A DNA stretch of 64,000 nucleotides, from positions 6,448,001 through 6,512,000 of the forward strand of contig NZ_OY729424.1 of the NCBI RefSeq assembly GCF_963422335.1, written 5' to 3'. The notes under the pieces are model-generated. The model was not told the origin of the DNA. It did no database searches and worked only from the letters and a program-made list of their open reading frames with translations. Position 1 is the stretch's first letter. Each line of letters starts with the position of its first letter. A program made the translations under genes and the position numbers. Origin of the DNA: an uncultured Roseateles sp. (GTDB lineage Bacteria > Pseudomonadota > Gammaproteobacteria > Burkholderiales > Burkholderiaceae_C). This document shows positions 1 through 10,575 of this stretch, piece by piece.

Positions 1-145
1 GGTTGAGCCGCGCCACCGCCTCCAGCGCACCGGGGATGGGCAACAACTCCTCGGGTGCCTTGACGTGGTCGTCACGGAACTCGTTGATCGTGCCATCGCG
101 CCCGAGGATCACGAGCTTGATGGCGTGGGCATGGTCTATGCGCAT
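1..145 (-). CDS. gmhB: D-glycero-beta-D-manno-heptose 1,7-bisphosphate 7-phosphatase (partial, N-terminus only)
   Basis: The 3' part lies beyond the left edge. The first 48 residues include the HAD-phosphatase start LVILGRDGTIN and the family sequence PGALEAVARLN. GmhB removes the 7-phosphate from heptose bisphosphate during synthesis of the ADP-heptose used for the LPS core. It follows glyS by about 30 bases on the same strand, the glyQ-glyS-gmhB order common in Betaproteobacteria. The first aspartate of the HAD signature (DxDGT), normally the phosphate-accepting nucleophile, reads as glycine (GRDGT). The start chosen is the ATG at 145. The family is clear from the start of the protein; activity cannot be judged from this fragment. 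Confidence 0.75.
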   Translation of the reverse strand, partial: MRIDHAHAIKLVILGRDGTINEFRDDHVKAPEELLPIPGALEAVARLN

Positions 146-176
146 CGTGTTCCCCGGACTGCTGAGCGGTGATGGA

Positions 177-2324
177 TCAAGAGGCCAATCTTGACAGATC
201 GGCCACGCGGTTCATCGCCTCGTGCAGGTTCTTCAGCAGGCCCAGGCGATTGGCGCGCAGCGCCGGGTCTTCGGCGTTGACCATCACGCCGTCGAAGAAG
301 GCATCGACCGGGGTCTTCAGCGCCGCCAGTGCGCGCAGCGAGGCCGCGTAGTCGTGCTGCTCGAACAGGCTGTCGGCCTGCGGGCGTATCTGCACCAGCG
401 CGGCATTCAGCTGCTGCTCGGCCGCCTCTTTCAGCAGACCGGCATCAACAGCCGAGGGCAGCGCGCCTTCGACCTTCTTCAGGATGTTGGAGACGCGCTT
501 GTTGGCCGCGGCCAGCGAGGCCGCCTCAGGCAGCGCCGCGAAGGCACGCACGGCCTCCAGGCGGCGCGGCACATCGCCCAGGCGTTGCGGCGCCAGGGCC
601 AGCACGGCGTCCACCTCCTGGGCGCTATAGCCCTGGTCGCGCAAGGTCACCGCCAGCCGATCCTGCATGAAGACCAGCAGGGCCTCGGCCGGGTTGCTGA
701 TCAGCTCACCGAAGGCCGGCAGGGCCGATTCGACCAGGGTCGCCAGGTCCAGCGGCAGGTTCTTCTCGACCAGGATGCGTATCACGCCCAGCGCATGGCG
801 GCGCAGCGCGAACGGATCCTTGTCGCCGGTGGGCAGCTGGCCGATGCCGAACAGGCCGACCAGGGTCTCCAGCTTGTCGGCCAGGGCCACCACGGTGCCG
901 GTGTGGTTGCGTGGCAGCGCATCGCCGGCAAAGCGGGGCTTGTAGTGGTCTTCGATGGCAATCGCCACGCCGTCGCGCAGGCCTTCGTGGCGGGCGTAGT
1001 AGCCACCCATGATGCCCTGCAGCTCCGGGAACTCGCCCACCATATCGGTCAGCAGATCGGTCTTGGCCAGGCGAGCGGCCTGCTGGGCCTTGGAGTCCAG
1101 CACCTCGAACTCGTCCTTGGCCTCCGCCGTGTAGGGCACGGTGGCCATGCGCAGCTGGTTGACGATGGCATGGGCGATCAGCCTGACGCGCTCGCTGCGC
1201 TCGCCCTGCGTGCCTAAGCGGCCGTGGTAGACCACCTTGTCAAGACCTGACACCCGTGACTCCAGGGTCTTCTTGCGGTCCTGGTCGAAGAAGAACTTGG
1301 CGTCGGACAGGCGGGGCCGCACGACGCGCTCATTGCCCTGGACCACGGCGCTGGCGTCGGCCGGGCTGATATTGCTGACGATCAGGAACTGGTGGGTCAG
1401 CCGGCCCTTGGTGTCCAGCAGCGGGAAGTACTTCTGGTTGGCCTTCATCGTCAGGATCAGGCATTCCTGCGGCACGCCCAGGAACTCGGGCTCGAACTGG
1501 CACAGCAGCACATTGGGGCGCTCGACCAGGGCCGTGACCTCGTCCAGCAGGGCCTCGTCGTCGATGGGCGTCAGGCCCAGCGGCGCGGCCGCGGCCTGCA
1601 GCTGGCGCACGATCTCGGCGCGGCGGGCATCGAAACTGGCGATCACGGCGCCCTGCTCGGCCAGCTGCTTGGCATAGCTGTCGGCATCGCTCAGCACGAT
1701 GGGCGAGACGCTGGCCTCGAAGCGGTGGCCGGTGGTGTTGCGGCCGGCGGTCAGGCCCAGGGCCGAGATCGCGACGACCTCGCTGCCATGCAGGGCCACC
1801 AGGCCATGGGCCGGGCGCACGAACTTGACGTCGCTCCAGCCATCGCCGAGCTGGTAGGTCATCAACTTAGGAATCGGCAGCTTGGCCAAGGATTCATCCA
1901 AGGCCTTCTGCAGGCCCTCGGCCAAGGCGGCGCCGGCCACCATGGAGTCGAGGAACAGCGCCTCGGCCTTGCCATCGGGCGCGCGCTTCAGATTCGGCAC
2001 GGCAGAGGCGTCGGCCCCCAGCGCGGCCAGCTTCTTCAGCAGGGCCGGCGTGGCATTGCCGCTGGCGTCTAGCGCCACGGCCACCGGCATCAGTTTTTGC
2101 GAAACCTGCCGATCAGCAGCTCTCGAAAGGACGTTGGGCACAATGACACCCAGTCGGCGGGGCGACGCAAAGCCCTGCGCACGCGCGCTCTCGTTTCGAT
2201 CAACGAGCCCTTGCTGCACCAGGCTCATCACGATGCCCTCCACAAACGACTCGCCCAGCTTCTTCAGCGCCTTCGGAGGCAACTCTTCGACAAACAGTTC
2301 GACCAGCAGGTTTTGAATGCTCAT
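177..2324 (-). CDS. glyS: glycyl-tRNA synthetase beta subunit
   Basis: The product is 715 residues, the usual length for the beta chain of the bacterial alpha2-beta2 glycyl-tRNA synthetase, which charges tRNA-Gly in the cytoplasm. The N-terminus contains the typical LLVELFVEELPPKAL, and the C-terminal part resembles the DALR-like anticodon-binding region. The gene begins three bases after the glyQ stop, so the two chains are almost certainly co-translated. Its ATG overlaps no other gene. gmhB follows about 30 bases downstream, in the same transcription unit. Confidence 0.97.
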   Translation of the reverse strand: MSIQNLLVELFVEELPPKALKKLGESFVEGIVMSLVQQGLVDRNESARAQGFASPRRLGVIVPNVLSRAADRQVSQKLMPVAVALDASGNATPALLKKLAALGADASAVPNLKRAPDGKAEALFLDSMVAGAALAEGLQKALDESLAKLPIPKLMTYQLGDGWSDVKFVRPAHGLVALHGSEVVAISALGLTAGRNTTGHRFEASVSPIVLSDADSYAKQLAEQGAVIASFDARRAEIVRQLQAAAAPLGLTPIDDEALLDEVTALVERPNVLLCQFEPEFLGVPQECLILTMKANQKYFPLLDTKGRLTHQFLIVSNISPADASAVVQGNERVVRPRLSDAKFFFDQDRKKTLESRVSGLDKVVYHGRLGTQGERSERVRLIAHAIVNQLRMATVPYTAEAKDEFEVLDSKAQQAARLAKTDLLTDMVGEFPELQGIMGGYYARHEGLRDGVAIAIEDHYKPRFAGDALPRNHTGTVVALADKLETLVGLFGIGQLPTGDKDPFALRRHALGVIRILVEKNLPLDLATLVESALPAFGELISNPAEALLVFMQDRLAVTLRDQGYSAQEVDAVLALAPQRLGDVPRRLEAVRAFAALPEAASLAAANKRVSNILKKVEGALPSAVDAGLLKEAAEQQLNAALVQIRPQADSLFEQHDYAASLRALAALKTPVDAFFDGVMVNAEDPALRANRLGLLKNLHEAMNRVADLSRLAS

Positions 2325-2327
2325 GGC

Positions 2328-3254
2328 TCAGGCTGCCTTCTTCTCGTTCTTCAGTATCAAGGCCAGCACCTCGTCGGCACGCTCTTTCTGCGCCATCGGG
2401 AAACCGAGCCGCGCGCGGCTGTCGAAATAGCTCTTGGCGACCTTGCGGGCGATGTCGCGGATGCGGCCGATGTAGGCGGCGCGTTCGGTCACGCTGATGG
2501 CGCCGCGGGCGTCCAGCATATTGAAGCTGTGCGCGGCCTTGAGCAGCTGCTCGTAGGCCGGCAGGGCCAGGTTTTGCTCCATCAGGTACTTGGACTGGGT
2601 CTCATGGCTGGCGAAGGCGCCGAGCAAAAAGTCCACATCCGAGTGTTCGAAGTTGTAGGTGCTCTGCTCGACCTCGTTCTGGTGGTAGACGTCGCCATAG
2701 CTGATGCCCGGCGCGTAGACCAGGTCGTAGACACTCTCGACGCCCTGCAGATACATGGCCAGACGCTCCAGGCCATAGGTGATCTCGCCGGTGATGGGCT
2801 TGCAGTCCAGGCCGCCGACCTGCTGGAAGTAGGTGAACTGGGTCACCTCCATGCCATTGAGCCAGACCTCCCAACCGAGGCCCCAGCAGCCCAGGGTCGG
2901 ATTCTCCCAATCGTCCTCGACGAAGCGCACATCGTTCTTCTTCAGGTCGAAGCCCAGCGCCTCCAGCGAACCCAGATACAGCTCCAGGATGTTGGCTGGC
3001 GCCGGCTTGAGCACGACCTGATACTGGTAGTAGTGCTGCAGCCGGTTCGGATTTTCGCCATAGCGACCATCCTTGGGCCGGCGGCTGGGCTGCACATAGG
3101 CGGCCTTCCAGGGCTCGGGGCCGATGGCGCGCAGAAAGGTGGCGGTGTGGCTGGTGCCCGCGCCGACTTCCATGTCGTAGGGCTGCAGCAGGGCGCAGCC
3201 CTGCTGGTCCCAATAGTCTTGCAATTTCAGGATGATTTGCTGGAAGGTCAGCAT
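2328..3254 (-). CDS. glyQ: glycyl-tRNA synthetase alpha subunit
   Basis: The 308-residue protein is the catalytic alpha chain of the heterotetrameric glycyl-tRNA synthetase. It opens with MLTFQQIILKLQDYWDQQG and has the family blocks GCALLQPYDMEVGAGT and QPSRRPKDGRYGENPNR. It activates glycine with ATP and, with GlyS, charges tRNA-Gly. It is the first gene of a glyQ-glyS-gmhB run on the minus strand and is divergent from the transporter gene that begins at 3338. No T-box or other leader structure was recognised in the 80-base divergent gap. Confidence 0.97.
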   Translation of the reverse strand: MLTFQQIILKLQDYWDQQGCALLQPYDMEVGAGTSHTATFLRAIGPEPWKAAYVQPSRRPKDGRYGENPNRLQHYYQYQVVLKPAPANILELYLGSLEALGFDLKKNDVRFVEDDWENPTLGCWGLGWEVWLNGMEVTQFTYFQQVGGLDCKPITGEITYGLERLAMYLQGVESVYDLVYAPGISYGDVYHQNEVEQSTYNFEHSDVDFLLGAFASHETQSKYLMEQNLALPAYEQLLKAAHSFNMLDARGAISVTERAAYIGRIRDIARKVAKSYFDSRARLGFPMAQKERADEVLALILKNEKKAA

Positions 3255-3337
3255 GGCGGACTCGGCTTTGACTTAGCGTAAACCATTGATTTTACGGGGA
3301 GGACTGCCGCTACGCTGTGAATCGCGAGGAGGCGCGT

Positions 3338-4190
3338 GTGAGCACACAACAACTGATACTGAGCCTGGTACTGGCCACCATGGTGTTTTCAGTGGCGCTG
3401 GAGCTGAAGGTCGATGATTTCCGGCGCGTCGCGAAGATGCCCCGCAGCGTGATCTGCGGCCTGATTCCGCAGTTCCTGCTGCTGCCGGTGGGCACCTGGG
3501 CAGCCACCCTGGTGCTGGACCTGCCGGCGAACGTTGAGGCGGCCATGATCCTGGTCGCGGCCTGCCCGGGCGGCTCGCTGAGCAATTTCGTCACCCACTA
3601 CGGGCGGGGCAACACGGCGCTGTCGGTCAGCGTTTCGGCCGTGGCCAGCGTGATGGCGTTGGTGCTGACCCCCTTCAACTTCGGCTGGATGATGGCCACC
3701 AACCCGGCCACGGCGGCCTGGATGCGCGAGATTGCGCTGGATCCGAACGACATCTGGATCAGCCTGGCGCTGATGCTGGCCATTCCGATGGCGCTGGGCC
3801 TCACCTTGAGCCATCACAAGCCGGCGTTGGCCGAGCGCATCCGCAAGCCGCTGGGCAACTTCAGCCTGCTGGCCCTGCTGGCCTTCATCGTGCTGGGGCT
3901 GGTGGCGCAGCGCCATCTGCTGAACGCCGCCATCCTGCCCCTGCTGCTGATCGTGGTGCTGCACAACGCCTCGGGCCTGCTGTTCGGCTGGGCGACGTCG
4001 AAGGCGATGGGCATGAGCGAACCCGACAAGCGCGCGGTGATGATCGAAGGCGGCATGCAGAACTCGGGCCTGGCCCTGGGCATCATCGCCGTGCAGTTCA
4101 ATGCCGACCTGGGCATGGTGATGATTGCCAGCCTGTGGGGCATCTGGCACATCGTGTCGGGCATGAGCCTGGCGATCTACTGGAGGAGGC

Positions 4191-4213
<23 letters not shown>
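3338..4213 (+). CDS. BASS-family (bile acid:sodium symporter-like) transporter
   Basis: A 291-residue, very hydrophobic protein with about nine to ten membrane segments. The family sequence AACPGGSLSNFVTHYGRGN matches the conserved BASS core helix that binds sodium and substrate, and EGGMQNSGLALG matches the second crossover motif. These carriers import organic anions with sodium; the substrate cannot be read here. The start is taken as the GTG at 3338 because a perfect AGGAGG lies five bases upstream at 3327-3332; an in-frame GTG at 3317 would place that site inside the coding region. The 3' end overlaps the deacylase gene by 23 bases, indicating coupled translation and suggesting that transporter and enzyme act on the same compounds. 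Confidence 0.85.
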
Positions 4214-5953
<1,740 letters not shown>

Positions 5954-5957
<4 letters not shown>

Positions 5958-7456
5958 CGCCGACGCCAGGCCCAGCCCAACACCCCCACAGCCAGTCCGA
6001 ACAGCGGCCACAGACCCAGCACCGACAGCCAGCGGGCGTAGGGCGTGGCACCGACCCGCCCCTGCACCTCGGCCTCCAGAATGCCCTCGGTCAGCGCCGG
6101 CAGCCGAGGGCCGATGCGGCCGCGGTGATCAACCACGGCGGTGGCACCGGTATTGGTCGAGCGCACCACCGCGCGCTGGAACTCCAATGCCCGCATCTGC
6201 GAAAACTGCAGATGCTGGTCCTGCACCAGCGATTCGCCGAACCAGGCCAGATTGCTGGCGTTGACAAACAGCGTGGCCGGCTGCGGGCCGACCACGCTGC
6301 CGACCACGTCCTCGCCGAACAGATCCTCGTAACAGATCAGCGGCCGCACGCGCTGGCCGGCCACGGCGTAGGCGGCCGTGCTCTGGCCGCTGGCCTGGTC
6401 GCCGAGCGGAATGCGCAGCAGGGCGACGAACCAGCGGAAACCTGGCGGAATGAACTCGCCGAAGGGCAGCAGATGACGCTTGCCGTAGACATAGTCGCCG
6501 CCACCCGCCCCCGGCAGGCCCAGCACCGAATTGACGTAGCCCGCCTCCTCGCTGCCGGTGAAGATGCCGATCAGCAGGCCCCGCCCCTGGGCGGCAAACG
6601 GCGCCTGCAGCTCGGCCCAGAAACCCGGACTCAGCTCGCCACGGGTCAAGGGCACGACCGACTCCGGCGTCACCACCAGATCGCCCTTGGCAGCAGCGAT
6701 CTGGCGCAGCAGCAGCTGCAGATTGGCGTCCAGCCGGTTCGGATCGAATTTCAGGTTCTGCGCAACATTGGGCTGCAGCAGACTGACCTTGAGCACGCCG
6801 GCGGCCTGGGTGAACTCGCTGGGCAGCAGCGGCCCGGCTGCCAGCACGGCGAGCCCGGCCGCGGCCAAGGCCAGGCGCTGGCGCGCCGAGGCCGCGCCCG
6901 CCAGCGAAGCCAGCACGGCAGCCAGCCAGGCGCCCAGTGCACAAAGGCCGTACACGCCGATCCATGGCGCCCAGGCGCTCAGCAGACCCACGCTGTGGGC
7001 ATAGCCGGAGGCGATCCAGGGGAAACCGGTCCACAGCACGGCCCGGGCCAGCTCGGCCAGCAGCCAACAGGCCGCCCACAGCAAGGCATTCAGATAGGCA
7101 TTGGTACCTCGCAGCCTGGCAAACAAGGCCATCGCCGCGGCGTAGTACAGCGACAGCGCCGCCGCCAGCGCCAGCACAGCCAGCGCCGCCAGCCAGGCCG
7201 GCATGCCGCCGAAGTCATGCATGCTGATGTACAGCCACCACAGGCCCGAGACCAGCCAGGCCACACCGAACAGCCAGCCCAGGAAAGCGGCGCGGCGCGG
7301 CGCGGCCTGCAGGGTGGCGAAGGCCAGCAGGGCCAGCGACAGCGGCTGCAGCCACCAGGCCTCGAACGGCGCGAATGACAGGGTCTGGCCGAGGCCGGCC
7401 ACAAGCATGGCCGGCGCGCTGGCGAGCCAGCTGCGCGCACGGGCGAGCAGCTTCAC
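5954..7456 (-). CDS. lnt: apolipoprotein N-acyltransferase
   Basis: The 500-residue inner-membrane enzyme adds the third acyl chain to the N-terminal cysteine of lipoproteins. Several membrane helices occupy roughly residues 1-210 and a nitrilase-fold domain occupies 220-480. The catalytic Glu-Lys-Cys set is visible as VTPESVVPL, KRHLLPFGEFIP and ICYEDLFG. Translation starts at GTG, overlapping the corC stop (GTGA), so the two are coupled; corC-lnt is a very common proteobacterial pair. The stop codon shares four bases with the convergent deacylase gene. Confidence 0.96.
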
Positions 7457-8355
7457 GCGGCGGGTGCCCCGTCGGCTTCCGTCTTGCGCTCGGGCGCCCG
7501 GGTGACCTTGAACCAGCGCACCGCACCGCCGCGCGCCAGCATCACATTGAAGCTCAGGCCGGCCAGCTCGACGATCTCGCCGCGCCGCGGCACGCGGCCC
7601 ATCTCCTGGGCGATCAACCCGCCTATGGTGTCGAAATCTTCTTCCGGCAGCCGCACCGAGAAGGCCTCGTTGACGGCACTGATGTCGGCGTCGCCGGCCA
7701 CCCGCTGGCTGCCATCGGCCAGGGTGTAGATGCTGCTGTCGCCGTCCTTGTCGTCGAACTCGTCCTCGATCTCGCCGACGATCTCTTCCAGCACGTCCTC
7801 GATGGTGATCAGGCCGGCGGTGTTGCCGAATTCGTCGATGACGATGGCCAGATGGTTGCGGTTCGAGCGGAAGTCGCGCAGCAGCTCGTTCAGGCCCTTG
7901 GACTCGGGCACGAAGACGGTGGGCCGCAACAGGATGCGCAGATTGATCTCGGGCGCGCGCTGCAGCTTCAGCAGGTCCTTGGCCAGCAGGATGCCGATGA
8001 TGTTGTCTTTCTGCCCCTCGAACACCGGGAAGCGCGAGTGTCCGGTGTCTATCACCGCGGCCAGCAGGTCTTCGTAGGGTGCGTCGATATCCAGCAGGTC
8101 CATGCGCGGGGCGGCCACCATGGCGTCTCCTGCGCTGAGCTCGGCCATGCGCAGCACACCCTCGAGCATCAGGCGCGACTCGGGCTCGATCAGCTCGCGC
8201 TGCTCCGCATCGGCCAGGGTGGCGATCAGTTCAAGCTTGGAATCCGGCCCCGGATGCAGGAATTCGAGCACACGCTCGAACACGGTGCGTCGGTCGGCAA
8301 CGGCGGTATGACGGGCGCCCGGTTTCGGGCTGGTCCTGGGTGAAGGCTCGGACAT
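7453..8355 (-). CDS. corC: CorC/HlyC-family CBS-domain protein
   Basis: A 300-residue cytoplasmic protein with paired CBS domains (about residues 70-190, including RMDLLDIDAPYEDLL and GHSRFPVFEG) and a C-terminal CorC_HlyC domain (about 205-285, ending VMLARGGAVRWFKVT). It corresponds to the YbeX/CorC type encoded beside lnt in many proteobacteria and linked to magnesium/cobalt efflux and ribosome homeostasis. The ATG at 8355 was chosen because the CorC-like sequence starts there; upstream in-frame sequence looks non-coding. Its stop overlaps the lnt GTG start by four bases. Confidence 0.93.
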   Translation of the reverse strand: MSEPSPRTSPKPGARHTAVADRRTVFERVLEFLHPGPDSKLELIATLADAEQRELIEPESRLMLEGVLRMAELSAGDAMVAAPRMDLLDIDAPYEDLLAAVIDTGHSRFPVFEGQKDNIIGILLAKDLLKLQRAPEINLRILLRPTVFVPESKGLNELLRDFRSNRNHLAIVIDEFGNTAGLITIEDVLEEIVGEIEDEFDDKDGDSSIYTLADGSQRVAGDADISAVNEAFSVRLPEEDFDTIGGLIAQEMGRVPRRGEIVELAGLSFNVMLARGGAVRWFKVTRAPERKTEADGAPAA

Positions 8356-8486
8356 CGCGCAGGCGCGAGGGAGTTGCGGAAAGCACAGAATACCCCATTG
8401 ACAGCCGCCCGGCCTTGAACCACAGTCTGCGGCCCCCATTTGTCAGGGCTCCGCCTTGCCAAACCTGCAGTTATCGAGTCACCATC

Positions 8487-9542
8487 ATGTCCACCTCTCT
8501 GATCCCCGCCACCATCCTGACCGGCTTTCTCGGCTCGGGCAAAACCACCCTGCTCAAGCGGGTGCTCTCCGAGGCCCATGGCCAGAAGATCGCCGTGATC
8601 GAGAACGAGTTCGGCGAGGAGAACATCGACAACGAGATCCTCGTCTCGGACACCACCGAGCAGATCATCCAGATGAACAATGGCTGCGTCTGCTGCACCA
8701 TCCGCGAAGATCTGCGCACCACGCTGAATGATCTGGCCGAAAAGCGCCGCAAGGGCGAACTGCAGTTCGACCGTGTCGTCATCGAGACCACCGGCCTGGC
8801 CGACCCCGGTCCGGTGGCCCAGACCTTCTTCATGGACGACGAGATCGCCGAAAGCTATCTGCTCGACTCGGTCTTGACCCTGGTGGACGCCGTCCACGGC
8901 GACGCCCAGCTCAACGAGCGCCAGGAAGCGCGCCGCCAGATCGGCTTTGCCGACCAGATCTTCATCAGCAAGAGCGACCTGGCCGATGCGGCCAAGCTGG
9001 AGGATCTGAGCCACCGCATCAAGCACATGAACCCGCGTGCGCCGCAGCGCCGCGTGCATTTCGGCGAGGTGCCCATCGCCGAGGTCTTCGATCTGCGTGG
9101 CTTCAATCTGAATGCCAAGCTGGACATCGACCCCGACTTCCTGAAGGCCGATGAGCCCCACGGCCACAAGCACGACCACAAGCACGATCATCACGACCAT
9201 GAGCATGGCGAGCACTGCGACCACCCGCACCACCATGCCCATGACGACGACGTGAAATCCTTCGTCTTCAAGTCCAACAAGGCCTTCAACCCGGCCAAGC
9301 TGGAAGACTTCCTGGGTGCCATCGTCCAGGTCTATGGCCCCAAGATGCTGCGCTACAAGGGCGTGCTGAACATGAAGGGCTCGGACCGCAAGGTCATCTT
9401 CCAGGGCGTGCACCAGCTGATGGGCAGCGATCTGGGCCCCAAATGGGCGCCCGGCGAGACCAAGACCAGCAAGATGGTCTTCATCGGCATAGACCTGCCA
9501 AAAGATATCTTGTTACAGGGATTGGAAGGCTGCCTGGTTTAA
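8487..9542 (+). CDS. CobW/COG0523-type G3E GTPase, probable metallochaperone
   Basis: A 351-residue GTPase with Walker A GFLGSGKTT (residues 13-21), the metal-binding CxCC as CVCC (67-70), a conserved IETTGLADPGPV block and the nucleotide-base motif SKSD. A histidine-rich, acidic linker (roughly residues 225-258) separates the GTPase from the C-terminal CobW_C domain. Proteins of this family load zinc, cobalt or nickel onto target enzymes; the His-rich loop suggests zinc or nickel. It stands alone between divergent corC and dksA, with no cobalamin gene beside it, so a role in B12 synthesis is unlikely. No Zur box was recognised. Confidence 0.9.
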   Translation: MSTSLIPATILTGFLGSGKTTLLKRVLSEAHGQKIAVIENEFGEENIDNEILVSDTTEQIIQMNNGCVCCTIREDLRTTLNDLAEKRRKGELQFDRVVIETTGLADPGPVAQTFFMDDEIAESYLLDSVLTLVDAVHGDAQLNERQEARRQIGFADQIFISKSDLADAAKLEDLSHRIKHMNPRAPQRRVHFGEVPIAEVFDLRGFNLNAKLDIDPDFLKADEPHGHKHDHKHDHHDHEHGEHCDHPHHHAHDDDVKSFVFKSNKAFNPAKLEDFLGAIVQVYGPKMLRYKGVLNMKGSDRKVIFQGVHQLMGSDLGPKWAPGETKTSKMVFIGIDLPKDILLQGLEGCLV

Positions 9543-9558
9543 ATTTGTCGTCAAAGCG

Positions 9559-9585
9559 TTGGCATTCTCGCAACGTGGCTACAAT
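9559..9585 (+). promoter_or_regulatory. candidate sigma-70 promoter for dksA
   Basis: TTGGCA (9559-9564) and TACAAT (9580-9585) are separated by 15 bases, slightly short for sigma-70, and lie about 90 bases before the dksA GTG. The -10 match is good. There is no other obvious promoter in the cobW-dksA gap. Confidence 0.4.
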
Positions 9586-9672
9586 CCGCGGCGCCCGAAG
9601 TGGCAGGGAATGCAGATGTGACCCACAGCCGACCCACAGAGCAGGTATAACTGCCGATGCGAGGAGACAGAC

Positions 9673-10536
9673 GTGAGCAAGACCCCGGCCCCAGCATCCA
9701 GTCCGACCAAGGCATCCGCCAAAACAGCAGTGACCGCTGCGGCAGCCCCGGCTGCCGCCCATGCCCCAGCCAAGGCCAAGCACGCGGCCGCAGAGGCCGA
9801 AGCAAAGCCCGCAGCGAAGGTCGCAACTAAGGCGGCCAGCCCGAAATCGGGCGATACAGCAATGGACACCATGAGCACCAAGTCAACGCTTCAAGCCCCG
9901 GCCCCCAAGCCCGCGGGCAAATCCTCCGCCAAGGCGGCGGCGTCCAAAGTGGATACGGGCCCGGCCATGGTGCATGCGCCCCTGGTTGGCTCCAGCCGGT
10001 TCGCGGACCGTTTTGCTCCCCCTAAGCCGCCAACGCGACAAATGAACAGCCCTGTGATTGATACCCCCCGAATCGCCGCCAAGCCGGACCCCAAGCTGGC
10101 CAATGCCTGGAAGACCAAATCCGGCCGCGAGATGAGCGAAGCCGAGATCTTCGCCATGCCCGACACCGAGTACATGAATGACAAGCAGCTCGACTTCTTC
10201 CGCGGCAAGCTGCAGGAACTGAAGGAAGACCTGCTGTCCAATGCCGGCGAGACCACCGAGCATCTGCGCGAAGACACCTCCATCGTCCCCGATCCGGCCG
10301 ACCGCGCCACCATCGAGGAAGAGCATGCGCTGGAATTGCGCACCCGCGACCGCGAGCGCAAGCTGCTGAAGAAGATCACCCAGTCGCTGGCCCGCCTGGA
10401 CACCGGCGAATACGGCTACTGCGACGAGACCGGCGAGCCCATCGGCCTGGGCCGCTTGATCGCCCGCCCGACCGCCACGCTGTCCCTGGAAGCCCAGCAG
10501 CGCCGGGAGATGAAGCAGAAGATGTTCGGCGACTGA
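9673..10536 (+). CDS. dksA: RNA polymerase-binding regulator DksA with long Ala/Lys/Pro-rich N-terminal tail
   Basis: Residues about 155-287 are a complete DksA: coiled-coil region with tip motif DPADRA (207-212) and C-terminal globular part ending EYGYCDETGEPIGLG...RPTATLSLEAQQRRE. Only one cysteine (C250) remains of the four that bind zinc in E. coli DksA, as in other zinc-free DksA proteins. DksA enters the polymerase secondary channel and, with ppGpp, adjusts rRNA and biosynthetic promoters. The first ~150 residues are a low-complexity tail rich in alanine, lysine and proline, resembling histone H1-like tails. The GTG at 9673 is preferred because GAGGAG sits a few bases upstream; ATGs further in would remove much of the tail. 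Confidence 0.93.
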   Translation: MSKTPAPASSPTKASAKTAVTAAAAPAAAHAPAKAKHAAAEAEAKPAAKVATKAASPKSGDTAMDTMSTKSTLQAPAPKPAGKSSAKAAASKVDTGPAMVHAPLVGSSRFADRFAPPKPPTRQMNSPVIDTPRIAAKPDPKLANAWKTKSGREMSEAEIFAMPDTEYMNDKQLDFFRGKLQELKEDLLSNAGETTEHLREDTSIVPDPADRATIEEEHALELRTRDRERKLLKKITQSLARLDTGEYGYCDETGEPIGLGRLIARPTATLSLEAQQRREMKQKMFGD

Positions 10537-10575
10537 TTCGCCCCCGGTACTCAGCAGCCCCCTCAAAGAAGCCTC

